Shown here: piece after piece, positions 20,879-32,486 of the stretch
How positions within the stretch are numbered: position 1 is the stretch's first letter
How the letters are laid out: each line of letters starts with the position of its first letter
Source of the DNA: Tolypeutes matacus
Lineage: Eukaryota; Chordata; Mammalia; Cingulata; Chlamyphoridae
Direction: 5' to 3'
DNA: 64,000 nucleotides
Assembly (NCBI GenBank): GCA_026826555.1
Contig: JAKSZT010054215.1
Span: forward strand, 21,953,480-22,017,479
Position numbers and translations under genes: made by a program
The notes under the pieces: model-generated
What the model saw: the letters and a program-made list of their open reading frames with translations, nothing else
What the model was told of the DNA's origin: nothing
Databases searched by the model: none

Positions 20879-21677
20879 AAGAAAGAATAAGGAAAGAATA
20901 ACCAAAAGAGTAAAAAGACAGACAAAAATATGATATGATATATGAAAACCAGAGAATAGAATGGTGGAAGTAAATAATGCATTTGCAGTAACATCATTGA
21001 ATGTGAATGGATTAAACTCCCCAATCAAAACATATAGGCTGAAAGAATGAATAAAAAATCATGAGTTATCCATATGCTTACAAGAAACTCAGCTTAGACC
21101 CAGGGATACAAACCATCTAAAAGTGAAAGTTTGGGAAAAAGATACTCCATGCAAACAGTAACCAAAAAAGAGCAGGGTTAGCTATACACTATTGGACAAA
21201 ACAGACTTTAAATGCAAAAAAATTATAAGAAACACAAAAGGCCATTATATATTAATAAAAGGAACAATCCACCAGGAAGATATAACAATCATAAATATCT
21301 ATGCACCAAACCAGGGTTCCCCAAACTACATAAGGCAAACTCTGACAAAACTGAAGGGAGAAATAGACATTTCTACAATAATCGTCAGAGACTTCAACAC
21401 ACCATTCACAGCATTAAATAGAACAACTAGACAGAAGATCAAAAAGGAAACAGATAGTTTGAACTACATGATAAACAAGTTAGACCTAAAAGACATATAC
21501 AGAACGCTGCATCCAAATGCAGCAGGTTACATTCTCCTCAAGTGCCCATGGATCTTTCTCCAGGATAGATCACATGTTAGGGCACAATGCAGCTCTCAAT
21601 AAATATAAAAAGACTGAAATTATACAAAACACCTTCTCAGATCATAATTGAATGAAACCATAAATCAATAATAGGTA

Positions 21678-21772
21678 GGGGGCGGATGTGGCTCAAATGG
21701 TTAGGCGTCTGTCTCCCATATGGAGGGATCTGGGTTCAATCCCTGGGACCTCCCAGTAATAAAAAAAAAAAA
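21678..21772 (+). mobile_element. Single-head tRNA-derived SINE, 95 bp
   Basis: GGGGGCGGATGTGGCTCAAATGG head, B box GGTTCAATCCC, then only a short AT linker and a 12-A tail; no body. It lies in the L1-E endonuclease region. The TSD is not clear. Confidence 0.85.
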
Positions 21773-22267
21773 GGAAAAAGTAAATTCACAAATGTGGAGG
21801 CTGAACAACACACTCCTAAATAATCAGTGGGCTAAAGAAGAAATTACAAATGAAATCAGTAAATATATTCAGACAAATGAAAATGAGAACACAACTTATC
21901 AAAAATAGGATACAGTGAAGGCAGTCTTGAAAGGGAAATTTATAGCCCTTAATGCCTATACTGAAAAAGAAGAAAGAGCTAAATCCAAAGATTTAACTGA
22001 AAAATTAGAAAAGAACAGCAAACCAATTCCAAAGCAAGCAGAAGGAAAGAAATAATAAAGATTAGAGCAGAAAAAAATGAAATTGAGAAAAAAAATAGAG
22101 AAAATCAACAAAAGCAAAAGGTGGTTCTTTGAAACAATCAATAAAATTGACAAACCCCTTGCTAGACTAACAAAAAAAAGATGCAAATAAATACAACCAG
22201 AAATGAAAGGGAAGACATTATGATTGACCCCACAGAAATAAAAATGATCATAAGAGTATATTATGAG

Positions 22268-22449
22268 GGAAGCGGCTGTGGCTCAATCAGTAGGGCTCCC
22301 GTTTACCATATGGGAGGCCCCGGGTTCGGTTCCCGGGGCCTCCTGGTGAAGGCAAGCCCGCCCACACAGCGTGGTTAGCTGACCCAGCGAGCACGAGCAG
22401 CAAGGGGGGGATAAATGAATAAATAAATAAAATCTTTAAAAAAAAAAAA
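22268..22449 (+). mobile_element. Short tRNA-derived SINE (DAS type)
   Basis: Perfect 16-bp TSD AAGAGTATATTATGAG (22252-22267, 22450-22465). The head has GTGGCTCAATCAGTAGGGC, the B box is GGTTCGGTTCCC, and a ~60-base body and (AAAT)n/A tail follow. It lies in L1-E ORF2, so it post-dates L1-E. Confidence 0.95.
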
Positions 22450-23435
22450 AAGAGTATATTATGAGAAACAATAAACTAGACAACCTAGATGAAATGGACA
22501 AATTCCTAGAAATGCACAACCTACACTGACATACAAGAAATACAAGAACTTAACAAACCAATCACATTTAAAGAAATTGAATCCATCATGAAAAATCTCC
22601 CAGCAAAGAAAAGTCCTGGTCCAGATGGCTTCACAGGTGAATTCTACCAAGAATTTAGAAAAGAATTAACACCAATCCTGTTTAAACTCGTCCAAAAAAT
22701 TCAAGAGGAGGGAAAATTACCCAACACATATTATGAGGCCAATATCACCCTATTACTAAAGCCAGATACAGACACCACAAAAAAAGAAAATTACAAACCA
22801 ATCTATTTAATGAACATAGATGCAAAAGTTCTAAAAAAAATACTTGCAAATCGAATCCATCAGCATATCAAAAGTCTTATACATTATGACCAAGTGGTAT
22901 TTATTCCTGGAATGCAAGGCTGGTTCAACATAAGAAAAATCAATCAATGTAATACACCACATTAACAAATTGAAGGAAAAAACCACATGATCATCTTAAT
23001 CGACACAGAAAAGGCATTTGATAAAATCCAGCATCCTTTTTCAATACAAGCACTTCAAAAGATAGGAATAGAAAGAAAATTCCTCAATATAATAAAAGGT
23101 ATATATGAAAAACCCACAGCCAACATCATACTCAATGGGGAAAGGTTGAAAGCTTTCCCTCTAGGATTGGGAACAAGACAAGGATTCCCACTGTCAGCAT
23201 TGTTATTCAATATTGTACTAGAAGTTCTAGCTAGGGCAATTAGACAAGAAAAAATAATTAAAGGCATCCAAATAGGAAAAGAGGAAGTAAAACTCTCATT
23301 GTTGGTGGATGACATGATCCTGTATTTAGACAATTCTGAAGTATCCACAACAAAGCTACTTGAGTTAATAAATGAGTTCAGTAAAGTGGCAGGATAGAAG
23401 ATTAACACACAAAAATCAGTAATGTTTTTGTACAC

Positions 23436-24089
23436 TGTAGCAGTTTGACATTGTTTATGAATTCCAAAAATAGACAATGGATTGTGTTTGTAAAACTGGT
23501 CTTCCTCTGGGCATATTCAATTGTATTAACTTGAGGTTTCACTTTTACTTGATTAAATTATGATTTGGGCTTTGATTGGGCCATGTCAGTAGGACTTTGA
23601 GTCCTTTGGGTGGGGACTTACAGAGAAAACTACATGGTAGAGGAGAAAGTTGGAGTTTTGATGCTGGAGCCCCAGGAAGTAAATGCACAGAGAAGCAGAT
23701 ATGTGAGGAAAGAGGGAAGGCTTCATTAGACACGGCAGAGGCCCTGGGGTAAAAATGAACCTGATAGTCTATAGCTGACCTTGTGAAGAGAGCAGAGCAC
23801 CTGAGCCCAGAAAGAAAAAAGGCTCAGGGAAACAGACAAGCATTATGCTAACCTACAGCTGAGAAAGGAAGGAGCTGGGGTCATGGAGCCTTAGGAGGAA
23901 GAGGAAGGCTGAACCCTCATAGAGACCAGCAGCCATCTTGCTCCAACACATGGCAACAGACTTTGGTGAGAGAAGTAGCTTAAGCCTTATGGACTTGTGA
24001 CCATAAACTTCAACCCCAAATAAATACCCTTTATAAATGTCAACAGATTTCTGGTACTTTGTATCAGCACCCCTTGGGCTGACAATATA
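23436..24089 (+). mobile_element. Solo MaLR-like LTR in L1-E
   Basis: 654 bp between 5-bp TSDs TACAC (23431-23435, 24090-24094), the duplication length used by ERVL/MaLR integrases. It starts TGTAGCAG and ends in the family's terminal region (ATAAATACCCTTTATAAA), with a slightly decayed terminus. No internal region is present, so it is solo. It splits the L1-E RT domain. Confidence 0.85.
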
Positions 24090-25905
24090 TACACGAATAC
24101 TGAACAATTTGAGGAGGAAATCAGGGGGAAAATTCCATTTACAATAGCAACAAAAAGGCTCAAATACCTAGGAATTAACCAAAAAAGTACAGAACCTATG
24201 TGCAGAAAACTATAATACAATGCTAAAAAATTTTAAAAAGACCTTAAGAAATGGAAAGACATTCTGTGCTCATGGATTGGAAGAATAAATATCGTGAAGA
24301 TGTCAGTCTTACCCAAACCAATTTATAGATTCAATGCAATACCAACCAAAATTCCAACAGCCTACTTTACAGAATTAGAAAGGGAAATTACTAAATTCAT
24401 TTGGAAGAGAAAGTGCACCTGAATAGCCAAAAGCATTCTGAAAAAGAAGAGTGACATGGGAAGGATTTCACTGCCTGAACTTGAAACATATTACAAAGCT
24501 ACAGTGGTCAAAGCAGCATGGTACTGCCATAAAGATAGACGTATCAATCAGTGGAATAGAATTGAGAATCCAGAAATAAACCCTCATCTATATGGTCAGC
24601 TGGGTTTTGACAAACCTACCAAGTCATGTTAATGGGACAAAACAGTTTCGTCAACAAATGGTGCTGGGAGAACTGGATATCTATGACCAAAACAATGAAA
24701 GAGGACCCCTATCTCACTCCCTATACAAGAATCAACTCAAAATGGATTAAAGACCTAAATATAAAAGCCAGGACCTTAAAACTACTAGAAGAAAACATAG
24801 GGAAACATCTTCAAGACTTGTAGTACGTGGTGGTTCCTTGGACCTTACACCCAAAGCACATGCAACAAAAGGAAAAATAGATAAATGGGACCTCCTCAAA
24901 ATTAAACACTTTGCACCTCACAGGACTTTGTAAAAAGGGTGAAAAGGCCAGCTGACTCAATGGGAGAAAATATTTGGAAATCATATGTCCAATAGGGTTT
25001 AATATCTGGGATATATAAAGAGATGTTATAACTCTCTTATAGATGTTATAACTCTATAATAAAAAGACAAATGACCCAATTAAAAAATGGACAAATGACT
25101 TGAATAGACATTGTCCAAAGAAGAAATACAAATGGCAAAAAAACACATGAAGAAATGCTCAACATCACTCATGATTAGGGAAATGCAAATCAAAACTACA
25201 ATGAGATATCATTTCACACCTATCAGAATGGCCACTATTAAAAAGACAGAGAACTGCAAGTGTTGGAGAGGATGTGGAGGGATAGGAACACTTCTTCACT
25301 GTTGGTGGGAATGCAGAATGGTACAACCACTGTGGAGGACTGTTTGGCATTTCCTAAAGAAGTTGAATATAGACTTGCCACCTCACCCTGCAATAACACT
25401 ACTGTTTATGTACCCAGAAGAACTGAGAACAGTGACATGAACAGACATCTGCACACCGATGTTCACAGCTGCATTATTCTTGATTGCCAGAAGTTGGAAA
25501 CAACCCAGGTGTCCATCAACATTGAATGGATTAACATACTGTGATGTAGTCACATGATGGAATAATTATGCAGCTGTAAGAAGAAATGAAGTTGTAAAGC
25601 ATATGACAACATGGATGATCCTGGAGGACATTATGTTGAGTGAAGCAAGGCAGACACAAAAGGACAAATACTATATCATTGCATTATTCTGAACCAAATA
25701 TATTGTGTAACATATTATATGATTTTAAAAAATTATATGTATCCAGTACATTTAATTGAGAAATGTATGTTTTTATTCAACTGCGTTTTCTTTTTATTTT
25801 TAAATTATTGTTTAAAATTTCAATTATTAAATGTACAAAATAAAGTTTTAAAAATAGGATAAAAAAGAAACTAGAAAAAAAACAAAACGAAAACAAAATA
25901 ATGAA

Positions 25906-26775
25906 GTGCACTGCCTCGCCAGGGTGCCGGCGGGAAGCCAGAAGGTGCTGCTTTTCAGGCTGAAACCTCGCCAGCATCCCTGCTTGTCTCTCGGAGATCC
26001 GCCAGATTCCCCCAAAACAGAAAAGCCAACCAAAAAAATAAGAATAAAAAATAAAAAGAGAAAGAAGGGCACAGGCTCTTTAAGTCCCTGTAGATGCCAG
26101 CATAAGCCAGAAGATGCTGTTTCTGAGAGAAACTGAGGCTGGCGCCTGCACTGGAGCCTAAAGGATCTATCAGACTAAACAATACAAGGAAGAGAAAGAA
26201 GAAACCCAGCCAATGAAGAAGAGTCCTGGGTCTTTAAAGTGCTGGTAGATGCTGATGTGAGGCCAGAAGCTGCTACTGTGGAGAGAGCTAAAACCAAGCC
26301 AGACCCTCTGCTGCGCCCTCGGGGCTCTGCCAGACCAGGAAATGCCCACAAACAGAAGGGAAAAAACCCAGGCTCTTTGTGTCTAGGTGGATGCTTGTGA
26401 GAGGTGGAAGCGCTCCTACCCAAAGGGGCAAGACTGAGGCTGGCTTCTGTTTTAGTCCCTCACGGAATCCCCAGGCCAACCTCGATCCTCAACCCCAGCT
26501 TTCAGAGGAGGTGGTCTCTTCTGTCAGCTCTGGCCTGGCTGCTCCTGGAATCCACTGCTGTGGGGCTGAACAGGGAGGGTGAGCAGTGGTTCCCAAACTC
26601 CCACTTATAAAAGCTCAACTCTGGGCAGCCTGTTGCTTCTTCTGGTCCTCCTGTAGGAGTCCGAAGTGTCCATTCAGGTGCCAGCGTGACCACCTAGTTC
26701 ATTCCAGTCTCTCTTTCCAGCTTTTTCATTTTTCTAGCGGAGGAAGCAATTTGCAAAACTTCCTACTCTACCATT
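25906..26775 (-). mobile_element. Antisense L1 5' UTR (older element)
   Basis: Moderately GC-rich sequence ending CTACCATTTTGTGCCCC, whose reverse complement GGGGCACAAAATGGTAG is an L1-type 5' start. It contains three diverged ~170-base units, each with CTCTTTAAG-like and AGAAGATGCT/GAAGCTGCT words (around 26070, 26230, 26370), suggesting a tandem-unit L1 promoter. It could be the missing 5' end of the oldest L1M (16496 leftward) or of L1-D. Confidence 0.55.
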
Positions 26776-27049
26776 TTGTGCCCCAGAAGTGATTTTAAGG
26801 TATTGTGAGCTTCTTAGTTGTTTTTCTCTCCCCCCCCCCTGTGATAAGGGTGGGAAGAACAGTGGATTTGGGATCATATGACTGGGGGTTCTATCCTTTC
26901 TGCTGTTGAACTTTTTGAAACTTTTTAATTAAAAATACAGAGGCTTACCTCAAAAAAATTTTTTTCTGGTTATAAAATTGCCTTCTCACAGTAGAAAACT
27001 AGAAATGTAATTCTTTAAAGTATCTAATCATACTTTAACTCTGTTGACA
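26776..27049. other. Unassigned AT-rich spacer
   Basis: Short C-runs occur at 26831-26839 and, just beyond, at 27068-27082. I see no gene, tRNA-like head or LTR end here. Confidence 0.5.
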
Positions 27050-28100
27050 TTACTTTCTAGCCTTCCCTCCCCCCGCCCCCCCGGCATATATTTATGTATT
27101 TGAGATTTTTTAATATAAATTCAGCATTTTTCAATTATTACTATCTCCTAAGTATTTTTTAGCTCTAAAATATATTTTTAAAATTTTTAATGACTTTGTC
27201 ATACTCCATTCTATAGATTGCCATAATTTAAATCCTTCTCCTATTGGTGGGCATCATTTCCATATTTTACTAGAATAAATTGCTCTCTAAGGAATATCTT
27301 TTATATACATCTAAGTCCACATTTCTGGTGACTTTTTAGGATAGAGTCCTTAAAAGGGAATTACCAGGTCAGAGAATATGAACATTTTCAAAGTTCCTGA
27401 TACACATTGCCAAACTGCCTTTCAGAAAGCTCTTATAATTAAGTTCCTCTCTCACTTTTCCTTAGTCTCACTTCAATTCTGGCATCTTCCTAGTTTTAGC
27501 TAATTTGATAAGCAAGAAGTGTATCTAGTGCCTTTACTTTAAATTTCTTTGATTCCTTTTGTGGTTGAATAGCATTTCTTATGTGAAATAGCCGGCATTT
27601 GTATTTTCTCTTTTGTAAATTGTCTCTTCATAAACTTTATCCATTTTCTATTTCTTTTTATTATTGATTAGCATGGATGCTGTATATAGTAAGAATATTA
27701 ACCTTTTGCCTGTCATGTATGTGGCTAATATTTTTCTATTTTATTGTTTGCTTTTAATTTTTTTTTTTTACATCTGGATGTTTAAAATCTTTGTGTAAAC
27801 TAATCTGTTAATCTTTTCCCTTGTGACTTCTTGCATTGTTTTGTGCTTGAAAAATTCTTTCAGTGTGGGATGAGATAAATAAATATTGATCTACATTTTT
27901 CCTAGTTTTCTATGTTTTTTTAAAATATAATTTTAATATGCCTGGGGTTCATTTTATGATGTAAGATGAGCTTTTAGGTGTTTCCTAACACCAAGAGAGA
28001 CATTTTTCCCAAAATTATATTTGAGCAATTCATTCCTTTCTTACTAAATTGTGATACCTCCTTTATCAGCTATGAGACTCTTATTAAAGTACAGATTTTA
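27050..28100 (-). mobile_element. Ancient L1 ORF2 3'-half relic
   Basis: Word order follows antisense L1 ORF2 C-terminal sequence: ATTGCCATAATTTAAATCC, then TTACCAGGTCA, GCCAAACTGCC, ATATTAACCTTTTGCCTGTC, and GAGCAATTCATTCC. Divergence is high and no frame survives, as expected of an early mammalian L1 (L1M/HAL1-like). Confidence 0.6.
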
Positions 28101-30324
28101 GAATCTGTAAAGTGGAAATAATAATCTGTTACCAACCACCCAGCTTTGCCATGAAAATTGAGTGAGGTAAATCTATGTGAAATTGTTTTTCAAACTCTGA
28201 AACATTAAACAAATGCTTTGGTAGTGAATAAAACTTTAAAAAGAAAAGAGAAAACAGATACCAAGATGCTCGCCATTCTCCTAAGAAAATGCTCGTGACG
28301 ACATTCAGCCAGCTATCGGGTACGTCGGGTGTGAACCACCTGGAGGGCCTTCTCAGCCCTTCACCTTTTCCTTTTTCATACCCTCCATGTCACATTCACA
28401 TCTTGTCAAAGCAAGGATAAGAACAAATGGATTGATTTTCCTCAACTCCTGTAAAGATAAAGAAGTAATGTTTTATTTGATGGTGGTGGTGGGGTTATAG
28501 CACAAGAAAAAAAATGTTAATACCAGAAATTAAATTTAGGTATTGTGCAGAGGCTCATCATCTCTGGTTATCCCGTTCCCCTGACTCTGTTCCACAGTCC
28601 AGCCAACTGAGCAAGGCTTATGGAGATTTTGCCATGAGCACCACACTCGGTATTGATGAGAGATACACTGAAATGGACAAGGAGAGAAGGCTGTACCCAT
28701 GAAAAAGTCAAGTGAACTAAGGCAGTACTTGACCAAGGACAAAAGGGAAGCCACAGAAGAGCCAATGTGAGTCACAAGGGCTCCTGGTGATAGGAAACAG
28801 GTAAAAGAAGCCAATAAATATATGCCACTTTTTTTTTTTTTTTAATTAGGGAAGTTTAGAAAGGATGACGAAGAAACAACAGCCGTAGGTAGGTTCGAGA
28901 TAAAATCTGAACTTGTGTTTAGTTCCATTCTCCTGGGGAGCGGATGTAAGTGGAGTTCTTCTCTGGAGTGATCCTCTCCACTGGGCGGAAGGCAGCATCA
29001 AGCAAGGGATTCCTGCTGGTGAGGAGAAAATGGCCAATAGGCAGATTTGCTTGTCAACCCCTAGAAAGCTACTTCGCCTGAGCAGAAACTTAGAGATCAG
29101 GATGGATTTGGGGAAGGATAGTAGAGAAGAAAAGGAGGAGTAATGGGGAAATGGCTGAACATTTTGGTGGTATTTTATTTCATCATACAAATTATTAAAT
29201 GAAAGTGGTTTTCCACAGATAACATTTCCAGCTGTGGAATTAGATCTTGGGTGGTATGCTTCTGACTAATCTATCTGGAATCTTTCTTTCACTTGGGTTT
29301 TGACAGCGCCTTTGAATGGAAAATGACTTCAACTCTTCATTTGCTACGGATTTGATCATTTCCATGGGTGGTAATATAAATCTAGTGCTCACAGACTTCT
29401 TTCTTTCCCAGCTTTTCTTCTTCCATTTCAAAAGAAAAGAAAGTCATATTGGTCAATATTGAGACAGCTATGAGTGTGGATGGTGATTATTAAGTGTTGT
29501 TGTTTTTCCATGGAGGGCAATGGTGAAAGATCTAATATCCCTGTACATAGCCCTGGGTAATTTTTTTTCTGTCATCTTTAAGGATGATGCACAATGTGTG
29601 ACGATGGCCCACAATTGAGGCCTAATTACGATTCTCCAGTGAGTGTGCTGCCTTTTGGAGGAAGTCTTAAACGAGCACTTAAGCAGTAATGCCCTCTGAG
29701 CACCCCACTGTGGATTTGGAGGAGCGCTCCGATCCCTGCACTGGAGAAGACTGCTCCCATGGTACTCCCACAAGCACTTTTATCACCAAGTTATTAGACC
29801 ATTATGGTCTACGATTGTCTTTTACCGCCTCCGATTTTTTCTGTTGTCAGACTTGAGGAAAGTGATATGTAATATGATCCAAAATGCTCTTGTTTGTTTT
29901 AATCTATTGTTTTAATACATTATGGCTTCCTGCCATTAGCCTTCTCTGGCAGGGCCCTAGGGCCCCTTGGAGGCAGCTGTGAGCCTGGAGTGGGCCAGGC
30001 ACTCTGGGGCTTTGGCACAAAGTGTGGCCATGCACCCTCCTGCCAAATGGAGACTTAGTGCTGGGAATGGACCAGAAGCTGGTCCAGAGGCCCTGGAAGT
30101 CCCTGGGAAGGTGAAGTGGCCTGAGGACTGGACAGTAGAACTGTCTCCCTTCCCCAATATATCTCTTCCAAGCTTGTGTGTTCCAGTTCACCTGGGCTAG
30201 ACGTTTAAGTGAGTCCCTCCAAACCCAGTTTGGCAATGTTGGGGAGAAACACCCAAGAAGTGAGGTGAGGTATGGTCCCAGATGATGTAGAGGTGATAAT
30301 GGTACTCAGCCCCAAGAAACTCTA
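28101..30324. other. Single-copy DNA, no recognisable repeat or gene
   Basis: About 2.2 kb with a 15-T run at 28831-28845 and otherwise mixed composition. 28101-28215 may be a very degraded MIR (word order GTAAAGTGGAAATAATAATC). The open frames here, up to 114 codons, lack recognisable domains and have no splice-consistent pattern I can defend. I call no gene. Confidence 0.5.
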
Positions 30325-30458
30325 ATCTAGGCTCTGTCACAAATTTGGCAAGTCACTTTCCCTCTCAGGGCTGTTTATTCCCTCCCTAAGAGGAGGGTGT
30401 TAGACTAGATGACCTATAAGGGCCTTTTCTGTAGAACCCTGTCATCTCCTAGCCTTCC
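30325..30458 (+). mobile_element. MIR-type SINE
   Basis: The core order GGCAAGTCACTTTCCCTCTCAGG, a TTAGACTAGATGACC block and GGGCCTTTTCTG match the MIR/MIR3 arrangement (AAGTCACTTAACCTCTC, GGACTAGATGACC). It is an ancient mammalian relic. Confidence 0.75.
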
Positions 30459-30789
30459 TGGTTGTGACTGAGTATCTTGTATGCAGTGGCAGTTCCATTT
30501 TCACCACGTGAAAAACTGTTGGCTTGTGAAAGCCAATGGTCAGTCACTGGGGAAAGGCCCTAACCCAAACTGTGTCTTCTTTGCTTTTGTGCTGATCACC
30601 AAAGTCATTCTAGAAAGTTCCCTAGGGGGAGATGGAAGAGCCTGTTCCACTTTCTACCAAGCTGGACACTGGCAGGGAGGTGGCTCATTCTTGTTGGCCA
30701 TTAGCTACAGAGCAGTCAGGCCCTGAAAATGAGAAACCCGCCTCGAAACCCTCATTTAATCAATCAGCAAATATGGGTGCCAAATATGT

Positions 30790-30930
30790 TCCAATACATT
30801 CCTCCTTATATAATTTCCATAAGGCATGCAAGAAAAGTGTTTATGCCCTCTTTACAGATGAGGCAACTGAGGCTCGGAACTGTTAGGGGACCATCGCCAG
30901 AACAGAGTGACATCACAGGGACAGTTTTAC
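30790..30930 (-). mobile_element. MIR-type SINE (antisense)
   Basis: It contains TTTACAGATGAGGCAACTGAGGCTCGG, the reverse complement of the MIR core CCTCAGTTTCCTCATCTGTAAA. Flanking words are diverged. Confidence 0.7.
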
Positions 30931-31270
30931 CAACTATTTTGTAGATGACAACACACAGACAAGCCCTTGCTCTTCAATTCCTCCAAAGCACTCATCATTA
31001 GGGAAGAAGGAGAGGGGAAGTTCTAGGCAGTGTCTCCATACATCCCAATGTTTCAATTCATGATAACTCTGGAGAGGAAAACTAGACACAATTATTTGTC
31101 TGGTCCCTGTTTAAACTTCCATTGAGAAGGATCACTATTTGTCAATGTAAAAAATAACATGTTTTGGCCACAGGTACCAATGGAAGGTTCACCATGAAAA
31201 TAAGATTCAAAAGCCAAACCTTGTTCATCTTATTGGCAACAATGTCTTTGGGGGGAGGGATATTTCTCTT
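30931..31270. other. Single-copy spacer, nothing recognised
   Basis: Mixed-composition sequence between a MIR and the HAL1-like block. I see no motif or frame worth calling. Confidence 0.45.
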
Positions 31271-31999
31271 AAAGACAATTGGCCTTTTGGTTCAAGATGG
31301 CAGATCAAACCCAAAATCCCAGTGAAATGATAGTGAAGATGTCTAAAAAGAAATAAGCCTGAATAGCAATAAAAATGGACATGGGGAGGTTATCAGCAGC
31401 CCAGAGATTCTGACTGATTTCTATAAGATGAAAAGTAGATGAGAACCAATTAGTAAATACAAACAGAGCTATATGCAGGAATGAACTGAGCTGCCTGGAG
31501 AAGTCTAGGGTTCCTTATGTGGATGCTGGTGCCCCACAGTAAAACCCTTTTAAAAATTTGGCACTGTGATAACGGAGAGTAGATAAGGAGGAGCTAGCCC
31601 TCAAATTTTAAGCTTAACATCAGCCACCAAACCAACCATCCCAATTCAGGTGAGAGGCCAGGCCAAATGTGGAAACACATACCTCACTAGAGGAAACCTT
31701 TCACAACTTCCTATATTAATCATCCTGATGTTTCATTCATAAATATGAATGGGCAATCCAAGATCAGCAGACAGTGGAGAGGGGACAGATAGCACAAAAT
31801 AAAGGTCTAGTATGATTTTTTAAAAAACAAAGGTAAAAGGAAAATTCAGAAATAGAATTTTTTAAAAATCGGATTATCTGATCTCTTGGAATAGAGTGAT
31901 CCAAGAAGATATTTGCATCTATAAAGCAAGAACAGGCTACTGTGAAAAAGAACCTTCTGAGACCAAGAAAGAGTTCTTGGGAATTAAAAATATGATTGC

Positions 32000-32486
32000 C
32001 AAAATTAAAAAGTTATATACAACAGCAGACTTAAAATGATAGAAGAAACAATAAGTGATACAGAAGACAGAACAGCTAAAATTGAAGAGAGAAAAGAACA
32101 AAGAGAGAAAAATGGAAAAAATTGAGCAGGGGCTCACGGAGTTGAATGGCAACACAAAGCACAACAACTTATGTGTCATGGGAGTTCCAGAAGGAGAAGA
32201 GAAGGGAAAAGGGGCAGAAACAGTATTTGAGGAAATAATAGCTGAAAATCTCCCAACTCTCACGAAGGAAATGAATTTGCATGTCCATGAAGTGCACTAT
32301 ACCCCAATCAGAATAAATCCGAATAGCCCTACTCCAAGACACATCCTACTCAGAATGTCAAACGTCAAAGCTAAAGAGAAAATTCTCAGAGCAGCAAGGG
32401 AGAAGCAAACCATCATATACAAGGGACACCCACTAAGATTTAGTGAGGATTTCTCTTCAGAAACCATGGAGGCGAGACGAGAGTAA
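32000..32486 (+). pseudogene. L1 ORF1 fragment, close to L1-C, inside old element
   Basis: An open frame at 32055-32486 reads through the coiled-coil end, RRM (VMGVPEGEEKGKGAE, FEEIIAENLP) and C-terminal domain (REKQTIIYKG) of ORF1. It then stops being L1-like at the SSETMEARRE block. It resembles L1-C ORF1 far more than the decayed flanks do. It has no 3' UTR or poly(A), so it is not a simple insertion. Confidence 0.75.

Larger units (their letters stand above)
20961..25692 (+). pseudogene. L1-E ORF2, broken by stops, frameshifts and insertions
   Basis: The start at 20961 corresponds to the ORF2 ATG (SLNVNGL follows after short divergence). Blocks: endonuclease 21192-21602, RT 22588-22965 ([14 protein letters not shown]) and 22987-23397, then 24626-24823 and the C-terminal zinc-knuckle-like region 25111-25440 ([18 protein letters not shown]). 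The RT catalytic block reads [10 protein letters not shown] where L1-C has FADDMILYL, so the catalytic FADD is mutated. The frame ends at TGA 25690-25692. It is not functional. Confidence 0.85.
20598..25905 (+). mobile_element. L1-E: 5'-truncated sense LINE-1
   Basis: It begins inside the C-terminal part of ORF1 and runs through ORF2 to a ~170-bp 3' UTR (25693-25860) with AATAAA and an A-rich tail to ~25905. The 3' UTR is the same type as that of L1-C. Insertions: a SINE at 21678-21772, a SINE at 22268-22449 and a solo LTR at 23436-24089. I could not find a convincing TSD, since its left end meets L1-D in opposite orientation. Confidence 0.85.

Noticed and set aside
18268..25905. Twin-priming 5' inversion of one L1
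   Set aside because: The inverted part corresponds to ORF2 sequence that is also present in the sense part and is 3' of the sense part's start, the wrong geometry.
29904..30236. 110-codon minus-strand frame
   Set aside because: No recognisable domain and an overlapping frame on the same strand; no reason to prefer it over chance.
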